64,000 nucleotides of DNA from Ligilactobacillus cholophilus. GTDB lineage: Bacteria; Bacillota; Bacilli; Lactobacillales; Lactobacillaceae. Below the pieces are notes generated by a model, which was not told the DNA's origin, did not search any database, and saw only the letters and a list, made by a program, of their open reading frames with translations. Below, piece after piece: positions 1 to 8,505 of the stretch. Position 1 is the first letter of the stretch. The number at the start of each line of letters is the position of its first letter. A program made the translations under genes and the position numbers. The stretch spans positions 310,001-374,000 of the forward strand of contig NZ_CP127832.1 of assembly GCF_030389495.1 (NCBI RefSeq). The letters run 5' to 3'.

Positions 1-119
1 AAAGGTAAAACAGGATTATCATCCACTGGTTCAAAAAAAGCTTGTGAACCTAATTCTTTTGAAAGAATTTCTGACATTGTCGATTTACCTGAACCAATAA
101 TTCCAGCTAATGTAATCAT
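1..119 (-). CDS. Deoxynucleoside kinase (dGK/dAK type), 5' end only
   Basis: Only the first 39 codons are in the window; the gene runs off the left edge. The protein starts MITLAG, has a P-loop (GIIGSGKS, residues 6-13) and then FEPVDDNPVLP, the signature that follows the P-loop in lactobacillary deoxyguanosine/deoxyadenosine kinases, which phosphorylate salvaged deoxynucleosides in the cytoplasm. A strong AAAGGAG site precedes the ATG. It is divergent from the DUF2187 gene. Lactobacilli often carry two such kinases in tandem; which subunit this is cannot be decided from 39 residues. Confidence 0.85.
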   Translation of the reverse strand, partial: MITLAGIIGSGKSTMSEILSKELGSQAFFEPVDDNPVLP

Positions 120-149
120 GCTAATTCTCCTTTAATGTTTGTCAATGTA

Positions 150-178
150 ATTTTACATTTTAAAATGAGATAAATCAA
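150..178 (-). promoter_or_regulatory. Probable promoter of the deoxynucleoside kinase gene
   Basis: On the minus strand TTGATT (178-173) is followed after 17 nt by TAAAAT (155-150), about 30 nt before the start codon. The -10 lies inside a short inverted repeat (ATGTAA/TTACAT arms, 145-158). Confidence 0.5.
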
Positions 179-190
179 ACACGTGATTAG

Positions 191-219
191 TTGCATTTTA
201 ATAAGAAATTTGTTAATAT
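191..219 (+). promoter_or_regulatory. Probable promoter of the DUF2187 gene
   Basis: TTGCAT at 191-196, 17-nt spacer, TAATAT at 214-219, with a TGT extension (extended -10). It sits about 34 nt upstream of the start codon at 253. Confidence 0.5.
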
Positions 220-252
220 TTCTTAGAAATTTAAGTTAAGGAGAACTTTTTT

Positions 253-534
253 ATGGCAAAAAAATTTAAAGTTGGCGATAAAGTGACATGTAAAGCCTTT
301 GGACCATTGAAGCATAATTTTAGTGGGACAGTAGAAAAGATTTATGAAAATTCTGCTCTTATAAGATTTAGTGAATTTGATCCAAAAGATAAAATTGCTG
401 TAAGTGATTTGCATAACCAAGCAATTGTACGCTTAACTAGTATGGTAATGTATGGTGAGAAGTTTAAGCCTGAAAAAGTAAAAAAAGCTGAAAGTAAAAA
501 AGAAACAAAAAAAACATCAGCTAAAAAGAAATAA
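253..534 (+). CDS. DUF2187 family small basic protein (KOW/SH3-like fold)
   Basis: A 93-residue cytoplasmic protein. The first ~60 residues (VGDKVTCKAF..., FSGTVEKIYENSALIRF) have the short beta-barrel, KOW-like pattern of DUF2187 proteins related to B. subtilis YkvS. The last ~25 residues are almost only Lys, Glu, Ala, Ser and Thr, a disordered basic tail. No enzymatic residues are visible and the function is unknown; a nucleic-acid or ribosome contact is only an inference from charge and fold. The start is supported by AAGGAG 8 nt upstream. It stands alone, divergent from the kinase gene, with the tRNA-Gly promoter 20 nt behind its stop. Confidence 0.75.
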   Translation: MAKKFKVGDKVTCKAFGPLKHNFSGTVEKIYENSALIRFSEFDPKDKIAVSDLHNQAIVRLTSMVMYGEKFKPEKVKKAESKKETKKTSAKKK

Positions 535-554
535 TATATTGATTTTTATTTAAG

Positions 555-583
555 CTGACATTAAAAGGATTTTATGCTATACT
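555..583 (+). promoter_or_regulatory. Promoter of tRNA-Gly (and probably of the argS leader)
   Basis: CTGACA (555-560), 17-nt spacer, TATACT (578-583); transcription would begin about 590, just before the tRNA at 595. No convincing separate promoter fits between the tRNA and the T-box stem I (671), so this promoter probably also drives argS. Confidence 0.7.
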
Positions 584-594
584 TAACCTAAATC

Positions 595-665
595 GCGGGT
601 GTAGTTTAGTGGTAAAACCCCAGCTTCCCAAGCTAGTGTCGCGAGTTCGATTCTCGTCATCCGCT
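595..665 (+). tRNA. tRNA-Gly, anticodon CCC
   Basis: A 71-nt cloverleaf: acceptor stem GCGGGTG/CATCCGC (one G-U pair), D arm GTTT/AAAC, anticodon loop TTCCCAA with CCC at 627-629, four-nt variable loop, T arm GCGAG/CTCGT around TTCGATT, discriminator T. CCA is not encoded. The anticodon stem CCAGC/GCTAG has a C-A mismatch at pair 28-42. It would read GGG, a rare glycine codon in these AT-rich genes. Confidence 0.9.
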
Positions 666-670
666 TGGAC

Positions 671-870
671 TTATTCAATGATAGAAACTAGTAAATTTGG
701 AAATATTGCAGCGAGTTCGGGATGGTGCAAGCCGAATATAGGAACAAATTGAATCGCACTTCTTAGAATAATTAGTTGAATATTAAAGTGGATTACTTTT
801 TAATCAATTAGAGTGGTACCGCGGGTTAACTCGTCTCTTACATTTTATATGTAAGAGATTTTTTTATTTT
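671..870 (+). promoter_or_regulatory. T-box riboswitch upstream of argS (specifier CGC, Arg)
   Basis: Stem I is closed by TTATTC (671-676) with GAATAA (766-771). The 3' side of the specifier loop reads GAAT-CGC-A (CGC at 755-757), an arginine codon followed by the usual purine. The conserved T-box core AGAGTGGTACCGCGG is at 810-824. It is followed by a terminator hairpin (TCTCTTACAT/ATGTAAGAGA, about 835-858, then T-rich). Uncharged tRNA-Arg would stabilise the antiterminator and let RNA polymerase continue into argS. The specifier is my reading; the core and terminator are unmistakable. Confidence 0.9.
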
Positions 871-885
871 ATAGGAGGTTTTAAA

Positions 886-2580
886 ATGGATTATAAACAA
901 CAAGTTGCTCAAGCAATACAAGATGTAATTGGTAATGACTTATCAATTGAAGAAATTATTGAAAAAATTGAAGTTCCTAAAACTTTGAAAATGGGAGACT
1001 ATGCATTTCCTGCTTTTGTATTATCAAAAGTTATGCACAAAGCACCTCAAATTATTGCAGGTGAAATTGTTGAAAAAATAAATCAAGATGACTTTGAAAA
1101 AGTTGAAGCTGTTGGTCCTTACGTCAACTTTTTCTTAGATAAAAAGAAATTTGGAAAAGATATTATAAGCCAAGTCTTAATTGAAAAAAATCATTATGGT
1201 GATTTAAATTTAGGTAATAATGGGAATGTTACGATTGATATGTCATCTCCTAATATTGCTAAGCCAATGTCAATGGGGCATTTACGTTCAACTGTAATTG
1301 GAAACTCTTTAGCAGAATTATTAAAGAAAACAAATTATAATCCAATTAAGATTAATCACTTAGGAGATTGGGGTACTCAATTTGGTAAGTTGATTGAAGC
1401 ATATAAATTATGGGGAAATGAGGAAGAAGTAAAGAAAGATCCAATCAATACTTTACTTAAGTACTATGTTCGATTCCATAAAGAAGATCAAGAAAATCCA
1501 GAACTTGATGATGAAGCTCGTGCATGGTTTAAAAAACTTGAAGATGGTGATCCGGAAGCAACTCGTTTGTGGAAATGGTTCCGTGATGAATCATTGAACT
1601 TCTTTATGAAAATCTATAAACGTTTAGGAATAACATTTGATTCATATAATGGTGAAGCATTTTATAATGATAAAATGCAACCAGTAATTGATGAATTAAA
1701 AGAAAAAGGTTTGTTGGAAGAAAGTCAAGGAGCAATGATTGTTGATCTTTCAAAATATGATTTAAATCCTGCTTTAATCCAAAAATCAGATGGGACAAGT
1801 TTATATATAACACGTGACCTTGCTGCTGCTATTTATCGTAAAAACACATATAATTTTGTTCAATCATTATATGTAATGGGAAATGAACAATCAAATCATT
1901 TTCACCAATTAGTTGCTGTATTGAAAGAAATGGGATATGATTGGGCAAATGACATGCATCATGTTGCATTTGGATTAATTACTTCTGGTGGTAAAAAGCT
2001 ATCAACTCGTCGTGGTAATATTATTTTACTTGAAGAAGTATTAGATGATGCTGTAGAACTTGCACAAAAGCAAATCGAAGAAAAGAATCCAACATTAAAA
2101 GATAAAGAAAAAGTTGCAGATGAAGTGGGTGTTGGAGCTGTTGTATTCCATGATTTGAAAAATGAACGTTTAAATCAATTTGATTTTGATTTACAAGAAG
2201 TTGTTCGTTTTGAAGGTGAAACAGGTCCTTATGTACAATATTCACACGCACGTGCAATGAGTATTTTACGAAAAGCTAATATTAATGAAAATAGCAATCT
2301 AAGTATTGAAGGATTAGATGATCCTGATGCTTGGGAAACAGTTAGAATGTTAAGTGAATTTCCAGCAATGATTGAACGTGCTGTTAAGGAATATGAACCA
2401 TCAGTAATTGCTAAATATGCAATTAGATTAGCAAAAGCATTTAACAAATATTATGCACATACAAAAATTTTAACAAATGATTCACAACGTGAAGAAAGAT
2501 TAGCATTAGTTCAAAGTGTAGCTATCGTATTAAAAGAATCACTTCGATTATTAGGTGTAAAAGCACCTGATGAAATGTAA
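886..2580 (+). CDS. argS: Arginyl-tRNA synthetase
   Basis: Class I aminoacyl-tRNA synthetase of 564 residues that charges tRNA-Arg in the cytoplasm. In order: N-terminal Add-1-type domain (1-~115), catalytic Rossmann domain with the HIGH-equivalent SMGHLRST (129-136) and the KMSKS-equivalent KLSTR (371-375), then the all-helical DALR anticodon-binding domain ([12 protein letters not shown] onwards). Length is normal for the family. Start ATG is preceded by ATAGGAGG. It is controlled by the T-box directly upstream and closed by a long-loop terminator at 2590-2650; the next gene has its own promoter. Confidence 0.97.
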   Translation: MDYKQQVAQAIQDVIGNDLSIEEIIEKIEVPKTLKMGDYAFPAFVLSKVMHKAPQIIAGEIVEKINQDDFEKVEAVGPYVNFFLDKKKFGKDIISQVLIEKNHYGDLNLGNNGNVTIDMSSPNIAKPMSMGHLRSTVIGNSLAELLKKTNYNPIKINHLGDWGTQFGKLIEAYKLWGNEEEVKKDPINTLLKYYVRFHKEDQENPELDDEARAWFKKLEDGDPEATRLWKWFRDESLNFFMKIYKRLGITFDSYNGEAFYNDKMQPVIDELKEKGLLEESQGAMIVDLSKYDLNPALIQKSDGTSLYITRDLAAAIYRKNTYNFVQSLYVMGNEQSNHFHQLVAVLKEMGYDWANDMHHVAFGLITSGGKKLSTRRGNIILLEEVLDDAVELAQKQIEEKNPTLKDKEKVADEVGVGAVVFHDLKNERLNQFDFDLQEVVRFEGETGPYVQYSHARAMSILRKANINENSNLSIEGLDDPDAWETVRMLSEFPAMIERAVKEYEPSVIAKYAIRLAKAFNKYYAHTKILTNDSQREERLALVQSVAIVLKESLRLLGVKAPDEM

Positions 2581-2589
2581 TATTAATTA

Positions 2590-2650
2590 AAAAAGATTAT
2601 GCATATATTACTAGTGAAAAAGGAAGTAATTGATTGCATAATCTTTTTAT
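2590..2650 (+). terminator. Rho-independent terminator of argS
   Basis: Perfect 14-bp arms AAAAAGATTATGCA (2590-2603) and TGCATAATCTTTTT (2635-2648) with an unusually long ~31-nt loop; the T-run is the end of the 3' arm. Confidence 0.65.
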
Positions 2651-2651
2651 A

Positions 2652-2680
2652 TTGACCATTTTAATTTTATGATTTTTATA
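2652..2680 (+). promoter_or_regulatory. Possible promoter of the crp-pbp2A-yhaM unit
   Basis: TTGACC (2652-2657), 17-nt spacer, TTTATA (2675-2680), immediately behind the argS terminator; leaves a ~60-nt leader. The -10 is weak. Confidence 0.4.
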
Positions 2681-2748
2681 GCCAAAACTAATTTTGTTCT
2701 GTAAAATATAAGATTAATAAAGGAAGTAGATTAAGAAGAGGAAATTTA

Positions 2749-3441
2749 ATGAAAAACAAAAATATAATGTTATTTTTCAAGGAGAACGTTGGAATAGAGG
2801 AGGAAAAATTACAAAATGTAATAAACAACTCCTGTTTTATGTCTTATTCTGCTAAAGAAAAAGTAACATTTAGTAATGATGATTTGAAAAAATATACATA
2901 CTTTATTATTAATCAAGAGGGTGTTATATTATTTTCATTAAACTCTGTTGAGGGAGATCCATGGTGTATATTTCTTAGTGCAAATATGCACTTCCCTATA
3001 TTAGACCACAAGACAAATCCAACTGAAGCATTTATTGATGGATTTGTAAGTCGTAAAACAGAAATTTTAGGAATTAAAAGAGAAGATGTTAAATATTTGC
3101 GTAAACATAGCTCTAAATTTTGTGACTATATGGAAAAAGGTACCAAAAATTTATTATGTAATATTGTATCACGTAGCGTAAACAGTCAAGCATTAAGAAT
3201 GGATCAGCGAGTTCTTACAGTGATTTTAATTTTACTTGAACGTTATGGATATGATTTGCCAACAGGTGAACGTGTAGTACATTTAAGACAAATTGATTTG
3301 GCAGCGATTTCTGGTACAACTATTCAAAATATAGCGCGAATCCTACATAAATTAAGGAAAATGAAAGTGATTGAAACAAAATGGAAGAGTATAATAGTAA
3401 AACGTGAGTATTATGATAAACATCGAGTACTAATTGATTAA
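2749..3441 (+). CDS. Crp/Fnr family transcriptional regulator
   Basis: 230 residues. An N-terminal cupin-like sensor domain (~1-125) is followed by a long dimerisation helix and a C-terminal helix-turn-helix (~179-205: LRQIDLAAISGTTIQNIARIL), the Crp/Fnr winged-helix pattern. The sensor part keeps the beta-roll pattern but not the cyclic-nucleotide phosphate-binding cassette, and there is no Fnr-type N-terminal cysteine cluster, so the effector is unknown. RBS AAGAGGAAA. Its stop is 13 nt before the class A PBP gene, so the two are probably co-transcribed. Fairly sure of the family, not of the regulon. Confidence 0.85.
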   Translation: MKNKNIMLFFKENVGIEEEKLQNVINNSCFMSYSAKEKVTFSNDDLKKYTYFIINQEGVILFSLNSVEGDPWCIFLSANMHFPILDHKTNPTEAFIDGFVSRKTEILGIKREDVKYLRKHSSKFCDYMEKGTKNLLCNIVSRSVNSQALRMDQRVLTVILILLERYGYDLPTGERVVHLRQIDLAAISGTTIQNIARILHKLRKMKVIETKWKSIIVKREYYDKHRVLID

Positions 3442-3454
3442 AAGGGCGTTTTAA

Positions 3455-5554
3455 ATGAAAAATTCTGAATTAAAAATATGGATTAAAACTCAGTGGAAAA
3501 ATTTTATCTGCTGGTTTAAAAATAAATGGCATCGTTATCAAATTTGGAAATGGATTTTAATTGTATTTTTAACTTTATTTTTAGTAGTAAGTGTAAGATT
3601 AGTATTTATAGCTAAAACATCTCATGTTAAAGATCTTAAAGCAAGATTAGAACAAACTACAGCTGTATATGATTCTTCAAATAATAAAGCAGGATCTATA
3701 TATTCTCAGAAAGGAACATGGGTATCATTATCAAAAATTTCTAAGAATGTACCAAATGCTGTACTATCAACTGAAGATCGAAATTTTTATCATGAATATG
3801 GATTTTCAATTAAAGGTATTGGCCGAGCTGTGTTTCAATTAATAAGGAATCGTTTATTCGGTGATAATTCGATAAGCGGTGGGGGGAGTACTATAACACA
3901 GCAGTTAGTAAAAAATGCATTTTTATCGCAAGAACAGACATTTTCTAGAAAAGCAAAAGAAATTTTTATTGCAATGCAAGTTGAAAATACATATAGTAAA
4001 AATGAAATTTTAACGATGTATTTAAATAATGCATATTTTGGAAATGGAGTTTGGGGAATTGAAGATGCTGCTCAAAGATATTTTGGTGTACACGCATCTC
4101 AACTTAATATTCCAGAAGCTGCTACACTTGCAGGAATGTTAACTAATCCTAGTGGTTTTAATCCGGTTGATCATCCGTCTGCTTCTAAAAAAAGACGAAA
4201 TGTAGTTTTGCAGTTAATGTATGAAAATAACAAATTAACAAAATCACAAATGGAAAATTACCAAGATTATCCAATGCAGGTCAATGATGACTATAGCTAT
4301 CATTCAGATTATAACTATCCATATTACTTTGATGCAGTTATTAACGAGGCTATAAATGATTATGGATTGACTGAAAAAGAAATTATGGATGGTGGATATA
4401 AGATTTATACATCGTTAAATCAAAAACAACAAAAGATTATGCAAAATGCATTTTCAAATTCAAATCTGTTTCCTGCAGATCAAGCTGATGGGACCCAAGC
4501 ACAAGCTGCATCAATTGCAATAGATCCTAATAATGGTGGAGTTACTGCTTTAGTTGGAGGAAGAGAAGATTCTCATGTGTTTAGAGGATATAATCGAGCT
4601 ACACAATTAGTTAGATCACCTGGTTCTACAATTAAGCCATTAGCAGTATATACTCCAGCATTAGAAGATGGATATCATTATGACTCAATGGTAAATGATA
4701 AATTACAATCATATGGTACAAATAAATATACACCACACAACTGGAATAACCAATATTCAGGAAAGATTCCGATGTATGAAGCTTTAGCTTTAAGTAAAAA
4801 TACATCTGCTGTATGGTTATTAAATAAAATTGGTGTAAAAAAAGGTTATGAATCAGTAGAAAAATTTGGAATAAAATTATCTAAGTCTGATGAAAATTTA
4901 AGTTTAGCATTAGGAGGATTAAAAAAAGGTGTTTCTCCTTACCAAATGGCTAGTGCATATACAGCATTTGCCAATGATGGAGTTCGTTATGAACCACATT
5001 TAATAACGAAAATTGTTGATGCTACAGGAAAGGTAGTTGTAGATAATACAAAGATTAAGCATACCAAGGTCATGTCAAAAAAAGTTGCTAAAGAAATGAC
5101 AAGTATGATGATTGATGTTTATAAACAAGGAACTGGTATGAGTGCTAAACCAAGTGGATATACGATTGCAGGTAAGACAGGATCAACTCAAAGCACTGAT
5201 AATATCTCACAAAATGGAACAGCAGAAGATGATCATTGGTTTATTGGATATACCCCTGATATTGTAGTTGCAACTTGGATGGGATATGATTCTTCTAAAT
5301 ATAATTTAGGAGAATATGGTGTAAATGAAGGCGCAGGGTTATTCAAAACTGAAATGGAAGGAATAATTCCAACTACAAAAGAAACTTCATTTAATGTTCA
5401 AGCTGCATCAACTTTAGCAAATAAGGCGGATGATCAATCATCATCAAGTGATGATTTTTGGAGCAATGTTAAAGAAACAGGACAAAATATTGGAAGTGCT
5501 ATTCAACAAAAGGCAAATGAATTTAAAGAAAAATTGGAAGATTTTTTTAATTAG
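3455..5554 (+). CDS. pbp2A: Class A penicillin-binding protein (transglycosylase/transpeptidase), PBP2A-like
   Basis: Bifunctional peptidoglycan synthase of 699 residues, anchored by one N-terminal membrane segment (31-53). The GT51 glycosyltransferase domain has the catalytic EDRNFYHEYGF motif (near 106) and GGSTITQQLVKN (~142-153). The transpeptidase domain has SxxK (STIK, serine 391), SKN (447-449) and KTGS (574-577), so both activities look intact. The last ~45 residues are a Ser/Asp-rich linker and a charged helix. The start codon follows AAAGGGCG, 13 nt behind the Crp/Fnr gene; yhaM follows after 43 nt. Similar in layout to streptococcal Pbp2a. Confidence 0.93.
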   Translation: MKNSELKIWIKTQWKNFICWFKNKWHRYQIWKWILIVFLTLFLVVSVRLVFIAKTSHVKDLKARLEQTTAVYDSSNNKAGSIYSQKGTWVSLSKISKNVPNAVLSTEDRNFYHEYGFSIKGIGRAVFQLIRNRLFGDNSISGGGSTITQQLVKNAFLSQEQTFSRKAKEIFIAMQVENTYSKNEILTMYLNNAYFGNGVWGIEDAAQRYFGVHASQLNIPEAATLAGMLTNPSGFNPVDHPSASKKRRNVVLQLMYENNKLTKSQMENYQDYPMQVNDDYSYHSDYNYPYYFDAVINEAINDYGLTEKEIMDGGYKIYTSLNQKQQKIMQNAFSNSNLFPADQADGTQAQAASIAIDPNNGGVTALVGGREDSHVFRGYNRATQLVRSPGSTIKPLAVYTPALEDGYHYDSMVNDKLQSYGTNKYTPHNWNNQYSGKIPMYEALALSKNTSAVWLLNKIGVKKGYESVEKFGIKLSKSDENLSLALGGLKKGVSPYQMASAYTAFANDGVRYEPHLITKIVDATGKVVVDNTKIKHTKVMSKKVAKEMTSMMIDVYKQGTGMSAKPSGYTIAGKTGSTQSTDNISQNGTAEDDHWFIGYTPDIVVATWMGYDSSKYNLGEYGVNEGAGLFKTEMEGIIPTTKETSFNVQAASTLANKADDQSSSSDDFWSNVKETGQNIGSAIQQKANEFKEKLEDFFN

Positions 5555-5597
5555 AATTGAGTAAAAAGTAGAACAAATAGAAATAGAAGGAAATAAA

Positions 5598-6539
5598 ATG
5601 AAAAAAATTTTTGATTATGAAGTTGACGAGAATATGAAATTATTTGCATTAATTAAAACTGCAGATGTTAGAATTGCCAAAAATGGGTCAAAGTTTATTT
5701 CGTTCACATTTTGTGATCAGTCAGGGGAAATTATGGCAAAATTTTGGGATGCGTCTGATAAAGATATTGAACAATTTAAGTCAGGTAGAGTAGTTTGCAT
5801 AACAGGAAAAAGAGAAAATTATCAAAATAATCCTCAAATTAAAATATTTAATTTAAGACTTCCAAATGAAAATGAACCAAATGATCCATTAGAATTTGTT
5901 CAAAAAGCACCTGAGGATGTAAAAAAAATGGAAAAAGAATTCAATGAATTCTTTTTACAAATAAAAAATCCAGTATGGAATAAAATTGTTCATGCATTAA
6001 TAAAAAAATTTCATGATAACTTTTTTACATTCCCGGCAGCTAAAAAAAATCATCATGCATTTGCAGGAGGATTAGCATATCATACTTTATCAATTTTGCG
6101 GTTAGCTAAAGCAGTAGCTGATGAATATCCTTTTATTAACCGGTCATTGTTGTACTCAGGTGCAATCTTACATGATTTAGGTAAAGTAATAGAATTGTCT
6201 GGTCCAATTGCAACACAATATACGTTGGATGGTAATTTGATTGGACATATTGTTTTAATTGACGAACAAATTGTTGAGGTTTGTCATCAATTGAATATTA
6301 ATGAACAAGATGAGGATGTAATTTTATTACGTCATATGATTTTAGCTCATCATGGATTAATGGAATATGGTTCTCCTGTTCAACCACATATCATGGAAGC
6401 TGAAATATTACATCATTTAGATGATTTAGATGCTTCAATACAAATGATGAAAGGTGCTTTAGATCATACAGAAAATGGAGAGTTTTCTGAAAGAATATTT
6501 GGATTAGATGGACGCAATTTTTATAAGCCTAAAAATTAA
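5598..6539 (+). CDS. yhaM: 3'-5' exoribonuclease YhaM
   Basis: 313-residue cytoplasmic 3'-to-5' exonuclease of Gram-positive bacteria. An N-terminal OB fold (~10-95: KFISFTFCDQSGEIMAKFWD) binds nucleic acid and a C-terminal HD domain holds the metal site (HHAFAGGLAYHTLS, then LHDLGKV with His192-Asp193). Length and domain order match B. subtilis YhaM, which trims RNA and can act on DNA in vitro. RBS AGAAGGAAAT. Last gene of the crp-pbp2A unit, closed by the hairpin shared with prsA. Confidence 0.93.
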   Translation: MKKIFDYEVDENMKLFALIKTADVRIAKNGSKFISFTFCDQSGEIMAKFWDASDKDIEQFKSGRVVCITGKRENYQNNPQIKIFNLRLPNENEPNDPLEFVQKAPEDVKKMEKEFNEFFLQIKNPVWNKIVHALIKKFHDNFFTFPAAKKNHHAFAGGLAYHTLSILRLAKAVADEYPFINRSLLYSGAILHDLGKVIELSGPIATQYTLDGNLIGHIVLIDEQIVEVCHQLNINEQDEDVILLRHMILAHHGLMEYGSPVQPHIMEAEILHHLDDLDASIQMMKGALDHTENGEFSERIFGLDGRNFYKPKN

Positions 6540-6555
6540 ATGATTATTGAATAAT

Positions 6556-6588
6556 AAAAAAGCCAAGAATTTATATTCTTGGCTTTTT
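6556..6588 (+). terminator. Bidirectional terminator between yhaM and prsA
   Basis: AAAAAGCCAAGAAT-TTAT-ATTCTTGGCTTTTT, with A-run and T-run on opposite sides, so it can serve both convergent genes. Confidence 0.9.
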
Positions 6589-6590
6589 GT

Positions 6591-7496
6591 TTAGTTTTGG
6601 CTGTTTACTGTTGAATTTGTACTTGTATAGTTAGCTAAAACATTTTCTAAGTCTTTATCTTTGATTGAAACATCACCATTCTTCAATACCTTAGAAACAA
6701 TCTTTTGAAGAGCAGTAGAATCATTCATTTTTTCATCGATAATTTGACTCTTTAATTCTTTAATGTGATCAGACATTTTACCCTTGCCTGGGTTCTTAAT
6801 GCAGTAGATAACTTGATAGCCATAAGATGTTTTAACTGGTGTTTCAGTAAATTGACCTGGCTTAAGTTTAAATGCTGCCTTTTTGAATGAACTGTCTAAT
6901 TGTGTATCAGTGTTGTTAAATGATGGTAATTTTCCGCCATCATCTTTTGTAGATGAATCAGTAGAGTATTCTTTAGCTAATTTTTTAAAGTTATCATAGC
7001 TTCCATCTTCTTTTAACTTATTGATAACGTCGTTAGCTTCAGATTCTTTTGAAACTAAAATATGTGCAACAGTGATATTTGGTTCATATGATTTCCATTG
7101 TTCTTTAAGCATTTTATTTGTAATCTTTGTGTTTGCAATTACTGCTTGACGAAGTAATAAGTTAGAACGAATTTGTTCCTTTAATGATGAAGGAGTCAAA
7201 CTATTTTGTTCTAATGCTTGAGAGAAGCTTGAACCATATTCATCCTTTAATTTATCGTATTGTTTATTAACATCTGATTTAGAAACTTTATTACCATAGT
7301 CTTTTTCAAGTACTTTATCTAAAATCATTTGTTGTAATACTTGTTTACCACTTTGAGTTTCTTTCATTTTGTCATAATATTCTTGTTCTGTAATCTTGCC
7401 ACCAGAAGTGGTTGCAACGGTTTTAGAACAGGCTGCAAGACTAAATGTTGTCAAAACCCCTAAGGTTGCAACAAGAAGTTTTTTCATTTTCTTCAT
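6591..7496 (-). CDS. prsA: PrsA foldase lipoprotein (parvulin peptidyl-prolyl isomerase)
   Basis: Extracytoplasmic chaperone that folds secreted proteins at the outer face of the membrane. From ATG 7496 it has 301 residues: signal peptide with lipobox LAAC (Cys23 lipidated), an N-terminal helical SurA-like region, and a parvulin rotamase domain (~140-235, [10 protein letters not shown] to [10 protein letters not shown]). The reading frame stays open to an ATG at 7571, but that ATG is part of the likely -35 box and would add 25 residues before the signal peptide, so 7496 (or Met4 at 7487) is the better start; the RBS is weak either way. Divergent gene cluster: hit, small membrane gene, prsA. 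Confidence 0.92.
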   Translation of the reverse strand: MKKMKKLLVATLGVLTTFSLAACSKTVATTSGGKITEQEYYDKMKETQSGKQVLQQMILDKVLEKDYGNKVSKSDVNKQYDKLKDEYGSSFSQALEQNSLTPSSLKEQIRSNLLLRQAVIANTKITNKMLKEQWKSYEPNITVAHILVSKESEANDVINKLKEDGSYDNFKKLAKEYSTDSSTKDDGGKLPSFNNTDTQLDSSFKKAAFKLKPGQFTETPVKTSYGYQVIYCIKNPGKGKMSDHIKELKSQIIDEKMNDSTALQKIVSKVLKNGDVSIKDKDLENVLANYTSTNSTVNSQN

Positions 7497-7542
7497 GAAA
7501 ACAAACACATCCATTCTATTTATTTTATAGATAACAATTTTA

Positions 7543-7571
7543 ACTATAACATAAAGAATTTTAACAGTCAT
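7543..7571 (-). promoter_or_regulatory. Probable prsA promoter
   Basis: On the minus strand ATGACT (7571-7566), 17-nt spacer, TATAGT (7548-7543). It gives prsA a transcript of its own with a ~40-nt leader and argues against the upstream in-frame ATG at 7571. Confidence 0.55.
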
Positions 7572-7609
7572 AAAATTCTGAAAAAATTCATAGATTATTA
7601 CAGTTTTTT

Positions 7610-7912
7610 CTATTGATGTTTTATATTTTTTTCAATGTTATTAATATTTGGCTTAATATTTTGAGAATACTTAGAAATATCAGAACTTAATTCTTCAAAG
7701 ATGCCCTTTGTATCATTTAAAGTTTTTTTCATTTCAGTAGCTTTATCTTTAACATTAAATGCTTTATCAACAACTTCATCTACAGAACTATTAAGAGAAT
7801 CCACTTCCACAGAGTAGTTAATTAGTGCATCTAAAATTTTGTCTTTTTTTAAATATGCAATGCCAACAGCTGCACTTGAAATTAAGAAAAATCCGAATAA
7901 AAATTTTTTCAT
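7610..7912 (-). CDS. Small membrane-anchored protein, YtxH-like
   Basis: 100 residues: one N-terminal hydrophobic segment (3-20, [18 protein letters not shown]) followed by a polar, helical, probably coiled-coil tail ([18 protein letters not shown]..., NINNIEKNI). This is the layout of YtxH-type proteins; no enzymatic motif. RBS GGAGGATTAATTT is good and overlaps the end of hit (3-nt gap). It is sandwiched between the HIT hydrolase and PrsA, a position where other lactobacilli also have a small hypothetical gene. Function unknown. Confidence 0.7.
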   Translation of the reverse strand: MKKFLFGFFLISSAAVGIAYLKKDKILDALINYSVEVDSLNSSVDEVVDKAFNVKDKATEMKKTLNDTKGIFEELSSDISKYSQNIKPNINNIEKNIKHQ

Positions 7913-7915
7913 AAA

Positions 7916-8350
7916 TTAATCCTCCAAATTCTCACGAATTGAAGATGCTATTTTTTCTAATTTTTCAGATGTATATGCGTTTGAATTATCTTTAAATCTC
8001 ATTCCAAAATCATCTTCATCACGTGTAAAACGTGGGATAAAATGAATATGTGAGTGAAAAACAGATTGATAAGCAACTTCACCATTATTATTTATAATGT
8101 TTAATCCCTTGATTTTAGGATTTGATTTTTCAATTGCTCTTGCAATCATTGGTATTTTAGTAAGAACGTCCATTGCTAACTGTTGATCATAATCATAGAT
8201 ATTTTCAACATGTTTTTTTGGTACGAGTAAAGTATGACCTGGTGTTGCTTGAGATATGTCTAAAAAAGCAAGCACAGTATCATCTTCATATACTTTTGTA
8301 CTTGGGATATCTCCATTGATAATTTTACAAAAAATACAGTTATTATCCAT
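7916..8350 (-). CDS. hit: HIT family nucleotide hydrolase (Hit/HinT-like)
   Basis: 144 residues from ATG 8350, chosen because AGAAGGAC lies 6 nt upstream and the family starts with M(D)NNCIFCKI; the frame is open to 8395. The histidine-triad motif HSHIHF is at 99-104, and a CxxC pair (Cys5, Cys8) probably forms the zinc site of this subfamily. These enzymes hydrolyse nucleoside phosphoramidates or dinucleoside polyphosphates. First gene of the minus-strand cluster hit-ytxH-like-prsA, divergent from ecsAB, the same arrangement as in Bacillus (hit next to ecsA, prsA nearby). Confidence 0.92.
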   Translation of the reverse strand: MDNNCIFCKIINGDIPSTKVYEDDTVLAFLDISQATPGHTLLVPKKHVENIYDYDQQLAMDVLTKIPMIARAIEKSNPKIKGLNIINNNGEVAYQSVFHSHIHFIPRFTRDEDDFGMRFKDNSNAYTSEKLEKIASSIRENLED

Positions 8351-8446
8351 GTTTGTCCTTCTTTCATTGATTGATTTCATTTTTAGTATACACAAACAAA
8401 TAATAGATTGCAGTAACTTTCATATAAAATATAGTATATATCATAA

Positions 8447-8477
8447 TTGACTCTATATTAAAATTTCATGTTATAAT
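8447..8477 (+). promoter_or_regulatory. Promoter of ecsAB
   Basis: TTGACT (8447-8452), 19-nt spacer, TATAAT (8472-8477) with a TG extension at 8469-8470; the perfect extended -10 compensates for the long spacer. Confidence 0.65.
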
Positions 8478-8505
8478 TTTGAAATAGAAATGAGGAGGAG
8501 TAATA

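Noticed and set aside
145-158. ATGTAA/TTACAT inverted repeat at the kinase promoter as an operator
   Set aside because: Only six AT-rich base pairs; expected by chance in this composition.
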